DNA from: Enterobacter sp. RIT418
GTDB lineage: Bacteria; Pseudomonadota; Gammaproteobacteria; Enterobacterales; Enterobacteriaceae
Reading direction: 5' to 3'
Length of the DNA stretch: 64,000 nucleotides
Assembly (NCBI RefSeq): GCF_003057745.1
Contig: NZ_QBJD02000004.1
Coordinates: 1 to 64,000 of the forward strand
The notes under the pieces were generated by a model. The model was not told the DNA's origin. It searched no databases and worked only from the letters and a program-made list of their open reading frames with translations. Positions 51,508 to 62,160 of the stretch are shown here, piece after piece (position 1 is the first letter of the stretch; each line of letters opens with the position of its first letter). The translations under genes were made by a program, and so were the position numbers.

Positions 51508-53358
51508 ATGGCCTTATTACAAATTAGTGAGCCTGGCTTAAGTGCCGCACCGCACCAGCGTCGTCTGGCGGTCGGTATTGATCTTGGCACCACCAATTCC
51601 CTCGTGGCGACCGTGCGCAGCGGCCAGGCGGAAACGCTGGCTGACGAGCAGGGCCGCCATCTGCTGCCTTCCGTCGTCCACTACCAGCAGCAGGGGCACG
51701 CGGTAGGCTATGACGCCCGCGCGAACGCCGCGCGCGATCCGGCCAACACCATCAGCTCCGTTAAGCGCATGATGGGCCGCTCGCTGGCCGACATTCAGGC
51801 CCGCTACCCGCATCTGCCGTATCAGCTTCAGGCCAGTGAAAACGGCCTGCCGATGATCGCAACCGCGGCAGGTCTGCTGAACCCGATTCGCGTTTCCGCT
51901 GACATCCTCAAAGCGCTGGCGGCCCGCGCGACGGCGACGCTCGGCGGCGATCTGGACGGCGTGGTGATCACCGTTCCGGCCTACTTTGACGACGCGCAGC
52001 GCCAGGGCACCAAGGACGCCGCGCGTCTGGCGGGCCTGCACGTGCTGCGCCTGCTGAACGAGCCGACGGCGGCGGCGATTGCCTACGGCCTCGACTCCGG
52101 TCAGGAAGGGGTGATTGCGGTTTACGATCTCGGCGGCGGTACTTTTGATATCTCTATCCTGCGCCTGAGCCGCGGCGTGTTTGAAGTGCTGGCCACCGGC
52201 GGCGATTCCGCGCTGGGCGGCGATGACTTCGACCACCTTCTGGCGGACTACATCCGCGAGCAGGCAGGGGTTGCCGATCGCAGCGACAACCGCGTACAGC
52301 GTGAACTGCTTGATGCCGCGATTGCAGCGAAAATCGCGCTCAGCGATGCCGATTCTGTGACGGTTAACGTGGCGGGATGGCAGGGTGAAATCACCCGTGC
52401 AACCTTTAATGAACTCATTTCCCCGCTGGTTAAGCGTACCCTGCTGGCCTGCCGCCGCGCGTTGAAAGATGCGGGCGTTGAGGCCGACGAGGTGCTGGAA
52501 GTGGTTATGGTCGGCGGCTCGACGCGCGTGCCGCTGGTGCGCGAGCGCGTGGGCGACTTCTTTGGCCGCACGCCGCTGACCTCCATCGATCCGGACAAAG
52601 TGGTGGCCGTGGGTGCTGCTATCCAGGCCGATATTCTGGTTGGCAACAAGCCGGACAGCGAAATGCTGCTGCTGGACGTCATCCCGCTGTCTCTCGGTTT
52701 AGAAACCATGGGCGGCCTGGTGGAGAAAGTGATCCCGCGTAATACCACCATCCCGGTGGCGCGCGCGCAGGAGTTCACCACCTTTAAAGACGGCCAGACC
52801 GCAATGTCCATCCACGTGATGCAGGGCGAGCGCGAGCTGGTGCAGGACTGCCGCTCCCTGGCGCGCTTCGCGCTGCGCGGTATTCCGGCGCTGCCTGCGG
52901 GCGGGGCGCATATTCGCGTCACCTTCCAGGTGGACGCCGACGGCCTGCTGAGCGTCACGGCGATGGAAAAATCGACCGGCGTCGAATCGTCCATTCAGGT
53001 GAAGCCGTCCTATGGCCTGACCGATGGCGAAATCGCCTCCATGATTCAGGATTCAATGAGCTACGCCGAACAGGACGTGAAGGCGCGCATGCTGGCCGAA
53101 CAGAAAGTCGAAGCCGCACGCGTGCTGGAGAGCTTGACCGGCGCGCTCACTGCCGATGCCGCGCTGTTAAGCGCCGCTGAGCGTCAGGTCATTGACCAGG
53201 CAGCCGCGCACTTAAGCCTGGTCGCCATGGGCAATGACGCTGACGCAATAGAAGAAGCCATTAAAAACGTTGATAAACAAACCCAGGACTTCGCCGCTCG
53301 CCGCATGGACAAATCCGTCCGCGTCGCGCTGAAAGGCCAGTCCGTGGACGAGGTTTAA
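51508..53358 (+). CDS. hscA: Fe-S assembly chaperone HscA
   Basis: HscA is a specialised Hsp70 that binds the LPPVK motif of IscU and drives cluster transfer. The 616-residue protein has the Hsp70 nucleotide-binding domain (about 1-385) with [28 protein letters not shown] and [14 protein letters not shown], and a substrate-binding domain with helical lid. Length and sequence match E. coli HscA. It is two-codon-close to fdx, with only one base between stop and next start. Confidence 0.98.
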   Translation: MALLQISEPGLSAAPHQRRLAVGIDLGTTNSLVATVRSGQAETLADEQGRHLLPSVVHYQQQGHAVGYDARANAARDPANTISSVKRMMGRSLADIQARYPHLPYQLQASENGLPMIATAAGLLNPIRVSADILKALAARATATLGGDLDGVVITVPAYFDDAQRQGTKDAARLAGLHVLRLLNEPTAAAIAYGLDSGQEGVIAVYDLGGGTFDISILRLSRGVFEVLATGGDSALGGDDFDHLLADYIREQAGVADRSDNRVQRELLDAAIAAKIALSDADSVTVNVAGWQGEITRATFNELISPLVKRTLLACRRALKDAGVEADEVLEVVMVGGSTRVPLVRERVGDFFGRTPLTSIDPDKVVAVGAAIQADILVGNKPDSEMLLLDVIPLSLGLETMGGLVEKVIPRNTTIPVARAQEFTTFKDGQTAMSIHVMQGERELVQDCRSLARFALRGIPALPAGGAHIRVTFQVDADGLLSVTAMEKSTGVESSIQVKPSYGLTDGEIASMIQDSMSYAEQDVKARMLAEQKVEAARVLESLTGALTADAALLSAAERQVIDQAAAHLSLVAMGNDADAIEEAIKNVDKQTQDFAARRMDKSVRVALKGQSVDEV

Positions 53359-53359
53359 T

Positions 53360-53695
53360 ATGCCAAAGATTGTTATTTTGCCTCATGCGGACCTGTGTCC
53401 GGATGGCGCTGTTCTGGAAGCGAAGACCGGTGAGACCATTCTCGATGTTGCCCTGCGCGCAGGTATCGAAGTGGAACACGCCTGCGAAAAATCCTGTGCC
53501 TGCACCACCTGCCACTGCATCGTGCGTGAAGGTTTTGACTCGCTGGCCGAGAGCACCGAAGACGAAGACGACATGCTGGATAAAGCATGGGGTCTGGAAC
53601 CGGACAGCCGCTTAAGCTGCCAGGCGGCAGTCACCGATGAAGATCTGGTCGTTGAGTTCCCGCGCTACACCATCAACCACGCACGCGAGCATTGA
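53360..53695 (+). CDS. fdx: ISC [2Fe-2S] ferredoxin Fdx
   Basis: Fdx supplies electrons for cluster assembly on IscU. The 111-residue protein has the adrenodoxin-type cluster ligands Cys42, Cys48, Cys51 ([11 protein letters not shown]) and Cys87 (SRLSCQAAV). It starts one base after the hscA stop, and iscX starts one base after its own stop, so hscA, fdx and iscX are tightly coupled. Confidence 0.98.
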   Translation: MPKIVILPHADLCPDGAVLEAKTGETILDVALRAGIEVEHACEKSCACTTCHCIVREGFDSLAESTEDEDDMLDKAWGLEPDSRLSCQAAVTDEDLVVEFPRYTINHAREH

Positions 53696-53696
53696 T

Positions 53697-53897
53697 ATGG
53701 GACTGAAGTGGACAGACAGCCGTGAAATCGGCGAAGCGCTGTACGACGCTAACCCGGATCTCGATCCGAAAACCGTACGCTTCACCGATATGCACCAGTG
53801 GATTTGCGATCTGGAGGATTTTGACGACGATCCCAACGCATCCAATGAAAAAATTCTGGAGGCGATTCTGTTAGTCTGGTTAGATGAAGCAGAGTAA
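53697..53897 (+). CDS. iscX: Fe-S assembly protein IscX
   Basis: IscX (YfhJ) is a small acidic protein that binds IscS and iron, modulating the desulfurase rate. The 66-residue protein has the E. coli length and conserved acidic surface ([14 protein letters not shown] near residues 40-53) and the motif [11 protein letters not shown] chose the ATG at 53697 because an earlier frame start lies inside fdx. It is the last gene of the isc operon, and a hairpin follows eight bases after its stop. Confidence 0.96.
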   Translation: MGLKWTDSREIGEALYDANPDLDPKTVRFTDMHQWICDLEDFDDDPNASNEKILEAILLVWLDEAE

Positions 53898-53904
53898 ATC
53901 ACTT

Positions 53905-53930
53905 AACGGGCTGCCTTCAGGCGGCCCGTT
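53905..53930 (+). terminator. hairpin at end of isc operon
   Basis: AACGGGCTGCC and GGCGGCCCGTT form an 11-pair stem (one G-U pair) with loop TTCA, followed by TGCTAAT. The weak T-tract suggests partial termination, allowing some read-through to pepB, which starts 20 bases later. Confidence 0.7.
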
Positions 53931-53950
53931 TGCTAATAAGGATAAATAAA

Positions 53951-55237
53951 ATGACCGAAGCGATGAAGATTACGCTCTCTACGCAGCCAGCCGACGCGCG
54001 CTGGGGCGAGAAAGCCACCTACAGCATCAATAACGACGGCATTACCCTGCACCTGACGGGCAAAGACGATTTGGGCCTGATCCAGCGCGCCGCGCGCAAA
54101 ATTGACGGCCTTGGCATTAAGCATGTCTCTCTGGAAGGCGAAGGCTGGGACACCGACCGCAGCTGGGCGTTCTGGGCGGGCTACAAAGGGCCAAAAGGCA
54201 CCCGCAAAATTGAGTGGGCCAGCCTTGATGAAGCCGGTCAGAAAGAGCTGGAAAGCCGCCTAAAGATTATCGACTGGGTGCGTGACACCATCAACGCCCC
54301 GGCGGAAGATCTCGGTCCGGAGCAGCTGGCGCAGCGTGCCGTTGACCTGCTGTGCGGCGTGGCGGGCGATAAAATGTCCTACCGCATCACCAAAGGCGAA
54401 GACCTTCGCGAGCAGAATTACATGGGCCTCCACACCGTAGGCCGTGGCTCCGAGCGTCCGCCGGTGCTGCTGGCGCTAGACTTCAACCCAACCGGTGATA
54501 AAGAAGCGCCCGTATTTGCCTGCCTGGTCGGCAAAGGCATCACCTTTGATACCGGCGGCTACAGCCTGAAGCAGAGCGCGTTCATGGACTCCATGAAGTC
54601 CGATATGGGCGGCGCGGCAACCATTACCGGCGCGCTGGCGTTTGCCATCACCCGCGGTCTGAACAAGCGCGTGAAGCTGTACCTGTGCTGCGCGGACAAC
54701 ATGGTCAGCGGCAACGCCTTCAAGCTGGGCGACATCATTCGCTACCGCAACGGTAAAAATGTCGAAGTGATGAACACCGACGCCGAAGGCCGCCTGGTGC
54801 TGGCCGATGGCCTGATCGACGCTTCTGCCCAGAAGCCGGAGCTGATCATCGACATGGCGACCCTGACGGGCGCGGCGAAAACCGCGCTGGGCAATGACTA
54901 CCACGCGCTGTTCAGCTTTGACGACAGGCTGGCCGCCCGCGTGCTGGCAAGCGCTGCCGAGGAGAACGAGCCGTTCTGGCGCCTGCCGCTGGCCGAGTTC
55001 CACCGCAGCCAGCTGCCGTCTAACTTTGCCGAGCTGAATAACACCGCAAGCGCCGCGTACTCGGCGGGGGCAAGCACCGCGGCGGGCTTCCTGTCACACT
55101 TCGTTGAGAACTATCACGAAGGCTGGCTGCACGTTGACTGCTCCGCAACCTACCGTAAAGCGGCGGTTGAGCAGTGGTCCGCAGGCGCGACCGGTCTTGG
55201 CGTGCGCACGATTGCGAACCTGCTGACGGCTGAGTAA
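53951..55237 (+). CDS. pepB: aminopeptidase B PepB
   Basis: PepB is a family M17 leucyl-type aminopeptidase that needs two metal ions, in the cytoplasm. The 428-residue protein shows the active-site blocks [16 protein letters not shown] (metal Lys and Asp), [11 protein letters not shown], and the family signature [12 protein letters not shown] (about 278-289). I chose the ATG at 53951, eight bases after AAGGAT and matching E. coli [10 protein letters not shown] start seven codons upstream is poorly supported. It is probably partly co-transcribed with isc. Confidence 0.96.
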   Translation: MTEAMKITLSTQPADARWGEKATYSINNDGITLHLTGKDDLGLIQRAARKIDGLGIKHVSLEGEGWDTDRSWAFWAGYKGPKGTRKIEWASLDEAGQKELESRLKIIDWVRDTINAPAEDLGPEQLAQRAVDLLCGVAGDKMSYRITKGEDLREQNYMGLHTVGRGSERPPVLLALDFNPTGDKEAPVFACLVGKGITFDTGGYSLKQSAFMDSMKSDMGGAATITGALAFAITRGLNKRVKLYLCCADNMVSGNAFKLGDIIRYRNGKNVEVMNTDAEGRLVLADGLIDASAQKPELIIDMATLTGAAKTALGNDYHALFSFDDRLAARVLASAAEENEPFWRLPLAEFHRSQLPSNFAELNNTASAAYSAGASTAAGFLSHFVENYHEGWLHVDCSATYRKAAVEQWSAGATGLGVRTIANLLTAE

Positions 55238-55242
55238 TTATT

Positions 55243-55326
55243 GCCCTCTCACCCCAGCCCTCTCCCCAAAAGGGAGAGGGCGTTCAAATTCCCTCTCCCC
55301 AAAGGGGAGAGGGTTAGGGTGAGGGG
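55243..55326. repeat. double CCCTCTCCC-type repeat between pepB and sseB
   Basis: Two hairpin units lie head to head: CCCTCTCACCCCAGCCCTCT and on to CCCCAAAAGGGAGAGGG, then CCCTCTCCCCAAAGGGGAGAGGG with TTAGGGTGAGGGG. The outer parts are also complementary, so the whole 84 bases can form one long stem. This resembles a BIME made of two REP units. Related single units lie at 22592, 46291 and 47999. Confidence 0.82.
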
Positions 55327-55350
55327 AGGAATGCACCATCTGGAATCATT

Positions 55351-56127
55351 ATGTCAGAAACCAAAAACGAATTAGAAACCCTGCTGGAGCAGGCGGCGAC
55401 CGAGCCCGCCCACCGTCCGGCATTTTTCCGCACGCTGCTGGAATCCACCGTCTGGGTGCCGGGAACGGCGGCCGAAGGGGATCAGGTTGTCGAAGACAGC
55501 GCCCTGGATCTGCTGCACTGGGAGAAAGACGACGGCGCGTCGGTGATCCCGTTCTTCACCTCGCTGGAGGCGCTGCAGAAGGCAGTGGAAGACGAACAGG
55601 CGTTCGTGGTGATGCCCGTTCGCACGCTGTTCGAAATGACGCTCGGCCAGACGCTGTTCCTGAACGCCAAACTGCCGACCGGCAAAGAGTTTACGCCGCG
55701 TGAAATCAGCCATCTGATTGGCGAAGAGGGTAACCCGCTTAGCACTCAGGAAGTGCTGGAAGGGGGCGAAACGCTGCTGCTGTCAGAGGTGGCTGAACCG
55801 CCCGCGCAGATGATCGACTCGCTGACCACGCTGTTTAAAACCCTCAAGCCGGTGAAGCGGGCGTTCCTGTGCTCCATCAAAGAAGGCGCGGACGAGCAGC
55901 CCGTGCTGCTGATTGGCATCGAAGCCGACGGGGATATCGAAGAGATTATTCAGGCGGCGGGAAGCGTGGCGACCGACACGCTGCCGGGCGACGAGCCCAT
56001 TGATATCTGCCAGGTGAAGAAAGGCGAGAAGGGCATCAGCCACTTTATTACCGAGCACATCACGCCGTTCTACGAGCGTCGCTGGGGCGGCTTCCTGCGC
56101 GACCTGAAAACTAACCGTATTCTCTAA
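55351..56127 (+). CDS. sseB: enhanced serine sensitivity protein SseB
   Basis: SseB is a cytoplasmic protein named because extra copies make E. coli sensitive to serine. Its mechanism is unknown. The 258-residue protein has the E. coli length, an N-terminal SseB domain (about 10-130, with NELETLLEQAA and FVVMPVRTLFEMTLGQTLFL) and a C-terminal SseB domain (about 140-250, including PVLLIGIEADGD). There is no signal peptide or membrane segment. It converges with sseA across a strong stem-loop. Confidence 0.93.
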   Translation: MSETKNELETLLEQAATEPAHRPAFFRTLLESTVWVPGTAAEGDQVVEDSALDLLHWEKDDGASVIPFFTSLEALQKAVEDEQAFVVMPVRTLFEMTLGQTLFLNAKLPTGKEFTPREISHLIGEEGNPLSTQEVLEGGETLLLSEVAEPPAQMIDSLTTLFKTLKPVKRAFLCSIKEGADEQPVLLIGIEADGDIEEIIQAAGSVATDTLPGDEPIDICQVKKGEKGISHFITEHITPFYERRWGGFLRDLKTNRIL

Positions 56128-56130
56128 ACA

Positions 56131-56156
56131 CAGCGGGGTGAGTCTTCACCCCGCTG
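56131..56156. terminator. stem-loop between sseB and sseA
   Basis: CAGCGGGGTGA and TCACCCCGCTG form a perfect 11-pair stem with loop GTCT between the convergent genes sseB and sseA. No clear T-run follows, so it may stop transcription inefficiently in both directions. Confidence 0.65.
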
Positions 56157-56161
56157 CGCTA

Positions 56162-57004
56162 TCAGGCGGGTTCGACGGGCAGATCGCTGCGCGCGCCCCA
56201 TTCGCTCCACGCCCCGTCGTACAGCGTCACGTCGTTTACGCCAAGCGTCGCCAGCGCCAGGATCGCTACGCAGGCCGTTACGCCGGAACCACAGCTGGCG
56301 ACGATGGGACGCGTAAGATCAACGCCCTGACGCGCGAAAATCTCCCGCAGTTCGTCAGTGGTTTTCAATTCGCCTTCAAATACCAGGTCGCCCCACGGCA
56401 CGTTCAGCGCGCCGGGAATATGGCCGCGCCTCAGGCCCGCTCGCGGCTCGTCGGCTTCGGCGTTAAAGCGCGGGGCGGGGCGGGCATCGACGATTTGCGC
56501 CGTTTTTTCATGGCTGATGACCAGCACGTCGGTCAGGCGTTTAACCACGTCCGGGTTAAACTCAGCGTCAAAATCGCCTTCCGGCAGCGCCACGTCGCCC
56601 TGCTGTAGCGGCAGATTGTCGCGCTTCCAGCCGGCCAGGCCGCCCGCCAGAATTGACACTTTCTCCACGCCAAAATTTTTCAGCATCCACCACGCGCGCG
56701 GCGCAGAGAAGAGATTGCCCTCATCGTATACCACCAGGTGCTTATCACGGCTAACGCCAAGCTCGCGCATCGCCACCGAAAACGCTTCCGGGCGCGGCAG
56801 CATGTGCGGCAGGGGGGAGGTATGATCGGAGAGCGCTTCGATATCAAAAAAGACCGCGCCAGGCAGGTGTCCGGCGCGATATTCCGCCGGGACGTCGCGA
56901 TGTTCCTGCCCGGGAGGGGCCATCCGCGCGTCAATAATCTGAACTTCCGGGTCGTCGCCGTGTTCAACCAGCCAGTCGGCCGCGACGAAGTATGAGGTAG
57001 ACAT
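56162..57004 (-). CDS. sseA: 3-mercaptopyruvate sulfurtransferase SseA
   Basis: SseA transfers sulfur from 3-mercaptopyruvate to acceptors such as cyanide or thiols. The 280-residue protein has two rhodanese domains (about 1-140 and 160-280), with the active-site loop ASCGSGVTA holding Cys238 in the second domain. CGSGVT is the mercaptopyruvate type, as opposed to the thiosulfate type. I chose the ATG at 57004, as in E. coli. The open frame upstream is an unconserved extension of 33 codons. It is divergent from yfhM. Confidence 0.96.
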   Translation of the reverse strand: MSTSYFVAADWLVEHGDDPEVQIIDARMAPPGQEHRDVPAEYRAGHLPGAVFFDIEALSDHTSPLPHMLPRPEAFSVAMRELGVSRDKHLVVYDEGNLFSAPRAWWMLKNFGVEKVSILAGGLAGWKRDNLPLQQGDVALPEGDFDAEFNPDVVKRLTDVLVISHEKTAQIVDARPAPRFNAEADEPRAGLRRGHIPGALNVPWGDLVFEGELKTTDELREIFARQGVDLTRPIVASCGSGVTACVAILALATLGVNDVTLYDGAWSEWGARSDLPVEPA

Positions 57005-57206
57005 GATTGCCTCCGTTTTTATCCGTAAAGCTGAATTGTCGGCGTTTTTGCGAATACCCACAAGCCGGCCTTTTCCAACGTGCGAGCAACGCCTTATTTT
57101 CACTCTCTTTCTCCAAATCGTAATTTGGACTTTTGGTATTAATCAAACATGGCGATAATACTTATCCGGACGATGACCAACAGGCTCTTTGGGCCAGGGA
57201 CACAGG

Positions 57207-60200
57207 ATGAAACCGTTTCGCTTAGCCGCGCTCTCACTCGCGCTGCTCACCACCTTTACGCTTGTCGGCTGCGACAATAGCGACGAAAAAACGCAGGCTG
57301 CGGTACCCGCGGCTTCCTCTACGACGCAACAGAAAACGCCGGATAAGCCGAATGCGGATACGCTGGCGAAGCTGGCCGCGCAGAGCGAGGGCAAAACGCT
57401 GACCCTGCTGGACGCCTCGGAAGTCCAGCTTGACGGTGCGGCTACGCTGGTGCTGACGTTCTCCATTCCGCTCAATCCCGACCAGGATTTTGCGAAAACG
57501 GTACACGTAGTGGATAAAAAAAGCGGCAAAGTCGACGGGGCATGGGAGCTTGCGCCGAATCTGAAGGAGCTGCGCCTGCGCCATCTGGAGCCAAACCGTA
57601 ATCTGGTCGTCACCGTTGAACGCGATCTGCAGGCGCTGAACAAAGCGACGTTTGGTATTGATTATGAAAAAGCACTGACTACCCGGGACGTTGAACCGAC
57701 GGTCGGCTTTGCCAGCCGCGGCTCGCTGCTGCCGGGCAAGGTCGTGGAAGGGCTGCCGGTAATGGCGCTCAACGTGAACAACGTTGACGTGAACTTCTAC
57801 CGCGTGAAGCCGGAGTCGCTGGCCGCCTTTGTCAGCCAGTGGGAATACCGCAACGCCCTGACCAACTGGGAATCGGACAATCTGCTTAAAATGGCGGAGC
57901 TGGTTTATACCGGGCGTTTCGATCTTAACCCGGCGCGCAACACGCGTGAAAAGCTGCTCCTGCCGCTGCGCGATATCGCGCCGCTGCAGCAGTCCGGCGT
58001 CTACATCGCGGTGATGAATCAGGCCGGGCACTATAGCTACAGCAATGCCGCCACGCTCTTTACCCTGAGCGATATTGGGGTGTCCGCTCACCGTTATCAT
58101 AACCGTCTGGATATCTTTACCCAGAGCCTGGAGAACGGCGCGGCGCAGGCTGGCGTGAAGGTCACGCTGCTGAATGATAAAGGGCAGACGCTTGCCGAGG
58201 CGAACAGCGACGCGGACGGCCATGCGAAGCTGGAAACGGATAAAGAGGCGGCGCTGATCCTCGCCAGCAAAGACGGACAGACCACGCTGCTTGACCTCAA
58301 GCTGCCGGCGCTCGACCTGGCGGAGTTCAATATTGCCGGTAGCCCTGGCTACAGCAAACAGTTCTTTATGTTTGGCCCGCGCGATCTCTATCGTCCGGGC
58401 GAAACGGTGATCCTCAACGGCCTGCTGCGCGACAGCGATGGCAAACCGCTGCCCGCGCAGCCGGTTAAGCTCGACGTGCTTCGCCCGGACGGGCAGGTGG
58501 CGCGCACCGTTGTGGTTCAGCCTGAAAACGGCCTCTACCGCTTCAACTATCCGCTCGATAGCGGTGCCCAGACGGGCATGTGGCACATCCGCGCCAACGC
58601 GGGCGATAACCTGCAGCGGCTGTGGGACTTCCACGTAGAAGACTTTATGCCGGAACGCATGGCGCTGAACCTGACGGGGCAAAAAGCGCCGGTGTCGCCC
58701 GAAGATAAGGTGAGTTTCGACGTTGTGGGATATTACCTGTACGGCGCGCCGGCCAACGGTAATTCTCTGCAGGGCCAGCTGTTCCTGCGTCCGCTCCGCG
58801 AGGCCGTCGCCGCGCTGCCCGGCTTCCAGTTTGGCGATATCGCCGAGGAAAACCTGAGCCGCAGCCTGGACGAAGTTCAGCTGACGCTTAACGAGCAGGG
58901 CCGCGGGCAGGTATCTGCCGAAAGCCAGTGGAAAGACGCGCATTCGCCGCTGCAGCTTATCCTGCAGGCCAGCCTGCTGGAGTCCGGCGGACGTCCGGTG
59001 ACGCGCCGCGCCGAACAGGCGATCTGGCCCGCCGCCGCGCTGCCCGGTATTCGCCCGCAGTTCGCCAGCAAGGCGGTTTACGATTACCGCACCGATACCA
59101 CCGTCAACCAGCCGATCGTTGATGAAAATAGCAACGCCAGCTTTGATGTTGTGTATGCCGACGCCAGCGGCGCGAAAAAAGCCGTTTCAGGGCTGAAGGT
59201 GCGCCTGATCCGCGAGCGTCGCGACTACTTCTGGAACTGGTCCGAAAGCGACGGCTGGCAGTCGCAGTTCGATCAAAAAGATCTGGTTGAGGGTGAGCAG
59301 GAACTCAGCCTCAAGGCCGATGAAACGGGCAAGGTCACCTTCCCCGTGGAGTGGGGCTCCTATCGTCTGGAAGTGAAAGCGCCTGACGATACGGTCAGCA
59401 GCGTGCGCTTCTGGGCGGGCTACAGCTGGCAGGACAACAGCGACGGCACGGGGGCGGCGCGTCCCGACCGCGTAACCCTGAAGCTCGACAAGCCGGCATA
59501 CCAGCCTGGCGACACCATCCAGCTGCATATCGCCGCGCCTGCCGCAGGGAAAGGCTACGCGATGATCGAGTCCAGCGAAGGGCCGCTGTGGTGGAAAGAG
59601 ATCGACGTCCCGGCAGCCGGGCTTGATATTTCTATTCCCGTGGATAACGCCTGGAAGCGCCACGATCTCTATCTCAGCACGCTGGTGGTTCGCCCTGGCG
59701 ACAAGTCTAAATCCGCCACGCCGAAACGCGCCGTAGGCCTGTTGCATCTGCCGATGGGTGACGAAAACCGCCGACTGAACCTCGCGCTGGATGCTCCGCA
59801 AAAAATGCGCCCTAACCAGCCCCTCTCCGTGAAGGTCAAAGCCAGCGTGAAAGAGGGCGCGGTGCCGCAGAAGGTGAACGTGCTGGTCTCTGCGGTGGAC
59901 AGCGGCGTGCTGAACATTACGGATTACGTCACCCCCGATCCGTGGCAGGCCTTCTTTGGCCAGAAGCGCTACGGCGCGGATATTTATGACATCTACGGCC
60001 AGGTCATCGAAGGGCAGGGGCGTATGGCCGCGCTGCGCTTCGGCGGCGACGGCGACGAGCTGAAGCGCGGCGGCAAGCCGCCGGTGAATCACGTCACGAT
60101 TATTGCCCAGCAGGCGCAGCCGGTAGAGCTGGATGCCAACGGCGAAGGTACGATTACGCTGCCGATTGGTGATTTTAACGGCGAGCTGCGCCTGATGGCC

Positions 60201-62159
60201 CAGGCCTGGACGGAAGACGATTTCGGCAGCAGCGAGAGCAAGGTGGTCGTTGCCGCGCCGATTATTACGGAGCTCAACGCGCCGCGTTTCCTGGCGAGCG
60301 GAGATACCTCAAGGCTCACGCTGGATCTCACTAACCTGACGGATCAGCCGCAAACGCTGAACGTGGCGCTAACGGCCTCCGGCAAACTGTCGCTCGAAGG
60401 CGCCCAGCCGCAGCCAATTCAGCTGCCGCCGGGGGCGCGCACGACGATGTTTATTCCTGTGCGCGCGCTGGACGGCTACGGTGACGGTGACGTGACGGCG
60501 CAGGTGACCGGCCTTCAGCTGCCGGGCGAGACCTTTGCGCCGCAGCAGAAGAGCTGGAAAATCGGCGTGCGTCCGGCCTTCCCGGCCCAGACGGTTAATA
60601 CCGGCGCGATGCTGAATCCGGGCGAATCCTGGACCGCACCGGCCCAGCATATCAACGGTTTCTCTCCTGCGAACTTGCAGGGGCAGCTGCTGCTGAGCGG
60701 CAAGCCGCCGCTGAACCTGGCGCGCTACATTCGCGAGCTGCAGGCCTATCCGTACGGCTGCCTGGAGCAAACCGCCAGCGGCCTGTTCCCGTCGCTCTAT
60801 ACCAACGCCGCGCAGCTGGCGGCGCTCGACATTAAGGGCGATACGGACGACAAGCGCCGCGGGGCGATTGACGTGGGGATCGCCCGCCTGCTGCAAATGC
60901 AGCGCGACGACGGCGGCTTTGCGCTGTGGGATAAAAACGGGCCGGAAGAGTACTGGCTGACGGCCTACGTAACGGACTTCCTGGTGCGCGCGGGCGAGCA
61001 GGGCTACAGCGTGCCGACGGACGCGGTGAATAACGCCAATACCCGGCTGCTGCGCTACCTGCAGGACCCGGGCATGATGTCTATTCGCTACAGCGACGAC
61101 GCGCAGGCAAGCCGCTTTGCCGTGCAGGCCTACGCCGCGCTGGTGCTGGCGCGACAGCAGAAAGCGCCGCTGGGCGCGCTGCGTGAAATCTGGGATCGCC
61201 ATGCGCAGGCGGCGTCCGGGCTGCCGCTGATGCAGCTCGGCATGGCGCTTAAGCTGATGGGCGATGCGCCGCGCAGCCAGCAGGCGCTGGATCTGGCGCT
61301 CAAAACCCCGCGCAGCGACGCAAAAAGCTGGATGGCGGATTACGGCAGCGCGCTTCGCGACAACGCGCTGATGCTCTCCCTGCTGGAAGAGTACCAGCTG
61401 CTGCCGGATGCGCAGAACGCGCTGCTCAATACCCTTTCTGAGCAGGCGTTCAGCCAGCGCTGGCTGTCGACGCAGGAAAGTAACGCCCTGTTCCTGGCCG
61501 GGCGCTCGCTGCAAACCCTGAGCGGCGCGTGGCAGGCGAAATCGTCTACGTCTGAAGCCCCATTAAGCGGCGATAAGGCGCAGGTTGAAAACCTGAATGG
61601 CGACCAGCTTGGCGCGCTCCAGGTGACCAATACCGGCACCGCTCCGCTGTGGGTGCGGCTCGACAGTACGGGTTACCCTGAGTATGCCCCTCAGCCCGCG
61701 TCGAACGTTTTGCAAATCGAACGTCAAATCCTGGCGACGGACGGCAGCAGCAAATCCCTCTCTTCGCTGAAGAGCGGCGAGCTGGTGCTGGTATGGCTTG
61801 AAATCAACGCCAGCCAGAACGTGCCGGACGCGCTGGTGGTTGATCTGCTCCCGGCGGGGCTTGAGCTGGAAAACCAAAATCTGGCCAGCAGCAGCGCCAG
61901 CCTGCAGGACAGCGGCAGCGAGGTGCAAAACCTGCTGAACCAGATGCAGCAGGCGGATATTCAGCATATGGAGTTCCGCGACGATCGCTTCGTGGCCGCC
62001 GTGCCGGTCAACGAAGGCCAGCCGGTGACGCTGGTCTATCTGGCGCGCGCCGTCACGCCGGGAACCTATCAGGTGCCAGTGCCGATGGTGGAATCCATGT
62101 ACGTGCCGCAGTGGCGCGCAACCGGAGCGGCCAGCGGCCCGCTGATCGTTGTTCCGTAA
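57207..62159 (+). CDS. yfhM: bacterial alpha-2-macroglobulin YfhM
   Basis: YfhM is a periplasmic protease trap anchored to the inner membrane, thought to guard the envelope against attacking proteases. The 1650-residue lipoprotein has signal peptide and lipobox LVGC (Cys22), repeated MG-type beta domains, a bait region in the middle, and the thioester motif PYGCLEQTASG with Cys1185, which covalently traps proteases. A lysine-rich linker follows the lipid cysteine. I chose the ATG at 57207 because AGGGA lies six bases upstream. It is followed one base later by pbpC, the common pairing with a peptidoglycan synthase. Confidence 0.96.
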   Translation: MKPFRLAALSLALLTTFTLVGCDNSDEKTQAAVPAASSTTQQKTPDKPNADTLAKLAAQSEGKTLTLLDASEVQLDGAATLVLTFSIPLNPDQDFAKTVHVVDKKSGKVDGAWELAPNLKELRLRHLEPNRNLVVTVERDLQALNKATFGIDYEKALTTRDVEPTVGFASRGSLLPGKVVEGLPVMALNVNNVDVNFYRVKPESLAAFVSQWEYRNALTNWESDNLLKMAELVYTGRFDLNPARNTREKLLLPLRDIAPLQQSGVYIAVMNQAGHYSYSNAATLFTLSDIGVSAHRYHNRLDIFTQSLENGAAQAGVKVTLLNDKGQTLAEANSDADGHAKLETDKEAALILASKDGQTTLLDLKLPALDLAEFNIAGSPGYSKQFFMFGPRDLYRPGETVILNGLLRDSDGKPLPAQPVKLDVLRPDGQVARTVVVQPENGLYRFNYPLDSGAQTGMWHIRANAGDNLQRLWDFHVEDFMPERMALNLTGQKAPVSPEDKVSFDVVGYYLYGAPANGNSLQGQLFLRPLREAVAALPGFQFGDIAEENLSRSLDEVQLTLNEQGRGQVSAESQWKDAHSPLQLILQASLLESGGRPVTRRAEQAIWPAAALPGIRPQFASKAVYDYRTDTTVNQPIVDENSNASFDVVYADASGAKKAVSGLKVRLIRERRDYFWNWSESDGWQSQFDQKDLVEGEQELSLKADETGKVTFPVEWGSYRLEVKAPDDTVSSVRFWAGYSWQDNSDGTGAARPDRVTLKLDKPAYQPGDTIQLHIAAPAAGKGYAMIESSEGPLWWKEIDVPAAGLDISIPVDNAWKRHDLYLSTLVVRPGDKSKSATPKRAVGLLHLPMGDENRRLNLALDAPQKMRPNQPLSVKVKASVKEGAVPQKVNVLVSAVDSGVLNITDYVTPDPWQAFFGQKRYGADIYDIYGQVIEGQGRMAALRFGGDGDELKRGGKPPVNHVTIIAQQAQPVELDANGEGTITLPIGDFNGELRLMAQAWTEDDFGSSESKVVVAAPIITELNAPRFLASGDTSRLTLDLTNLTDQPQTLNVALTASGKLSLEGAQPQPIQLPPGARTTMFIPVRALDGYGDGDVTAQVTGLQLPGETFAPQQKSWKIGVRPAFPAQTVNTGAMLNPGESWTAPAQHINGFSPANLQGQLLLSGKPPLNLARYIRELQAYPYGCLEQTASGLFPSLYTNAAQLAALDIKGDTDDKRRGAIDVGIARLLQMQRDDGGFALWDKNGPEEYWLTAYVTDFLVRAGEQGYSVPTDAVNNANTRLLRYLQDPGMMSIRYSDDAQASRFAVQAYAALVLARQQKAPLGALREIWDRHAQAASGLPLMQLGMALKLMGDAPRSQQALDLALKTPRSDAKSWMADYGSALRDNALMLSLLEEYQLLPDAQNALLNTLSEQAFSQRWLSTQESNALFLAGRSLQTLSGAWQAKSSTSEAPLSGDKAQVENLNGDQLGALQVTNTGTAPLWVRLDSTGYPEYAPQPASNVLQIERQILATDGSSKSLSSLKSGELVLVWLEINASQNVPDALVVDLLPAGLELENQNLASSSASLQDSGSEVQNLLNQMQQADIQHMEFRDDRFVAAVPVNEGQPVTLVYLARAVTPGTYQVPVPMVESMYVPQWRATGAASGPLIVVP

Positions 62160-62160
62160 G

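Noticed and set aside
57005-57206. A small RNA gene between sseA and yfhM
   Set aside because: I see no terminator or conserved paired region strong enough to support one in these 202 bases. They probably hold only divergent promoters.
57234-58943. A 569-codon open frame antisense to yfhM
   Set aside because: This is the same GC-rich shadow effect, with no domain, no signal and no ribosome-binding site.
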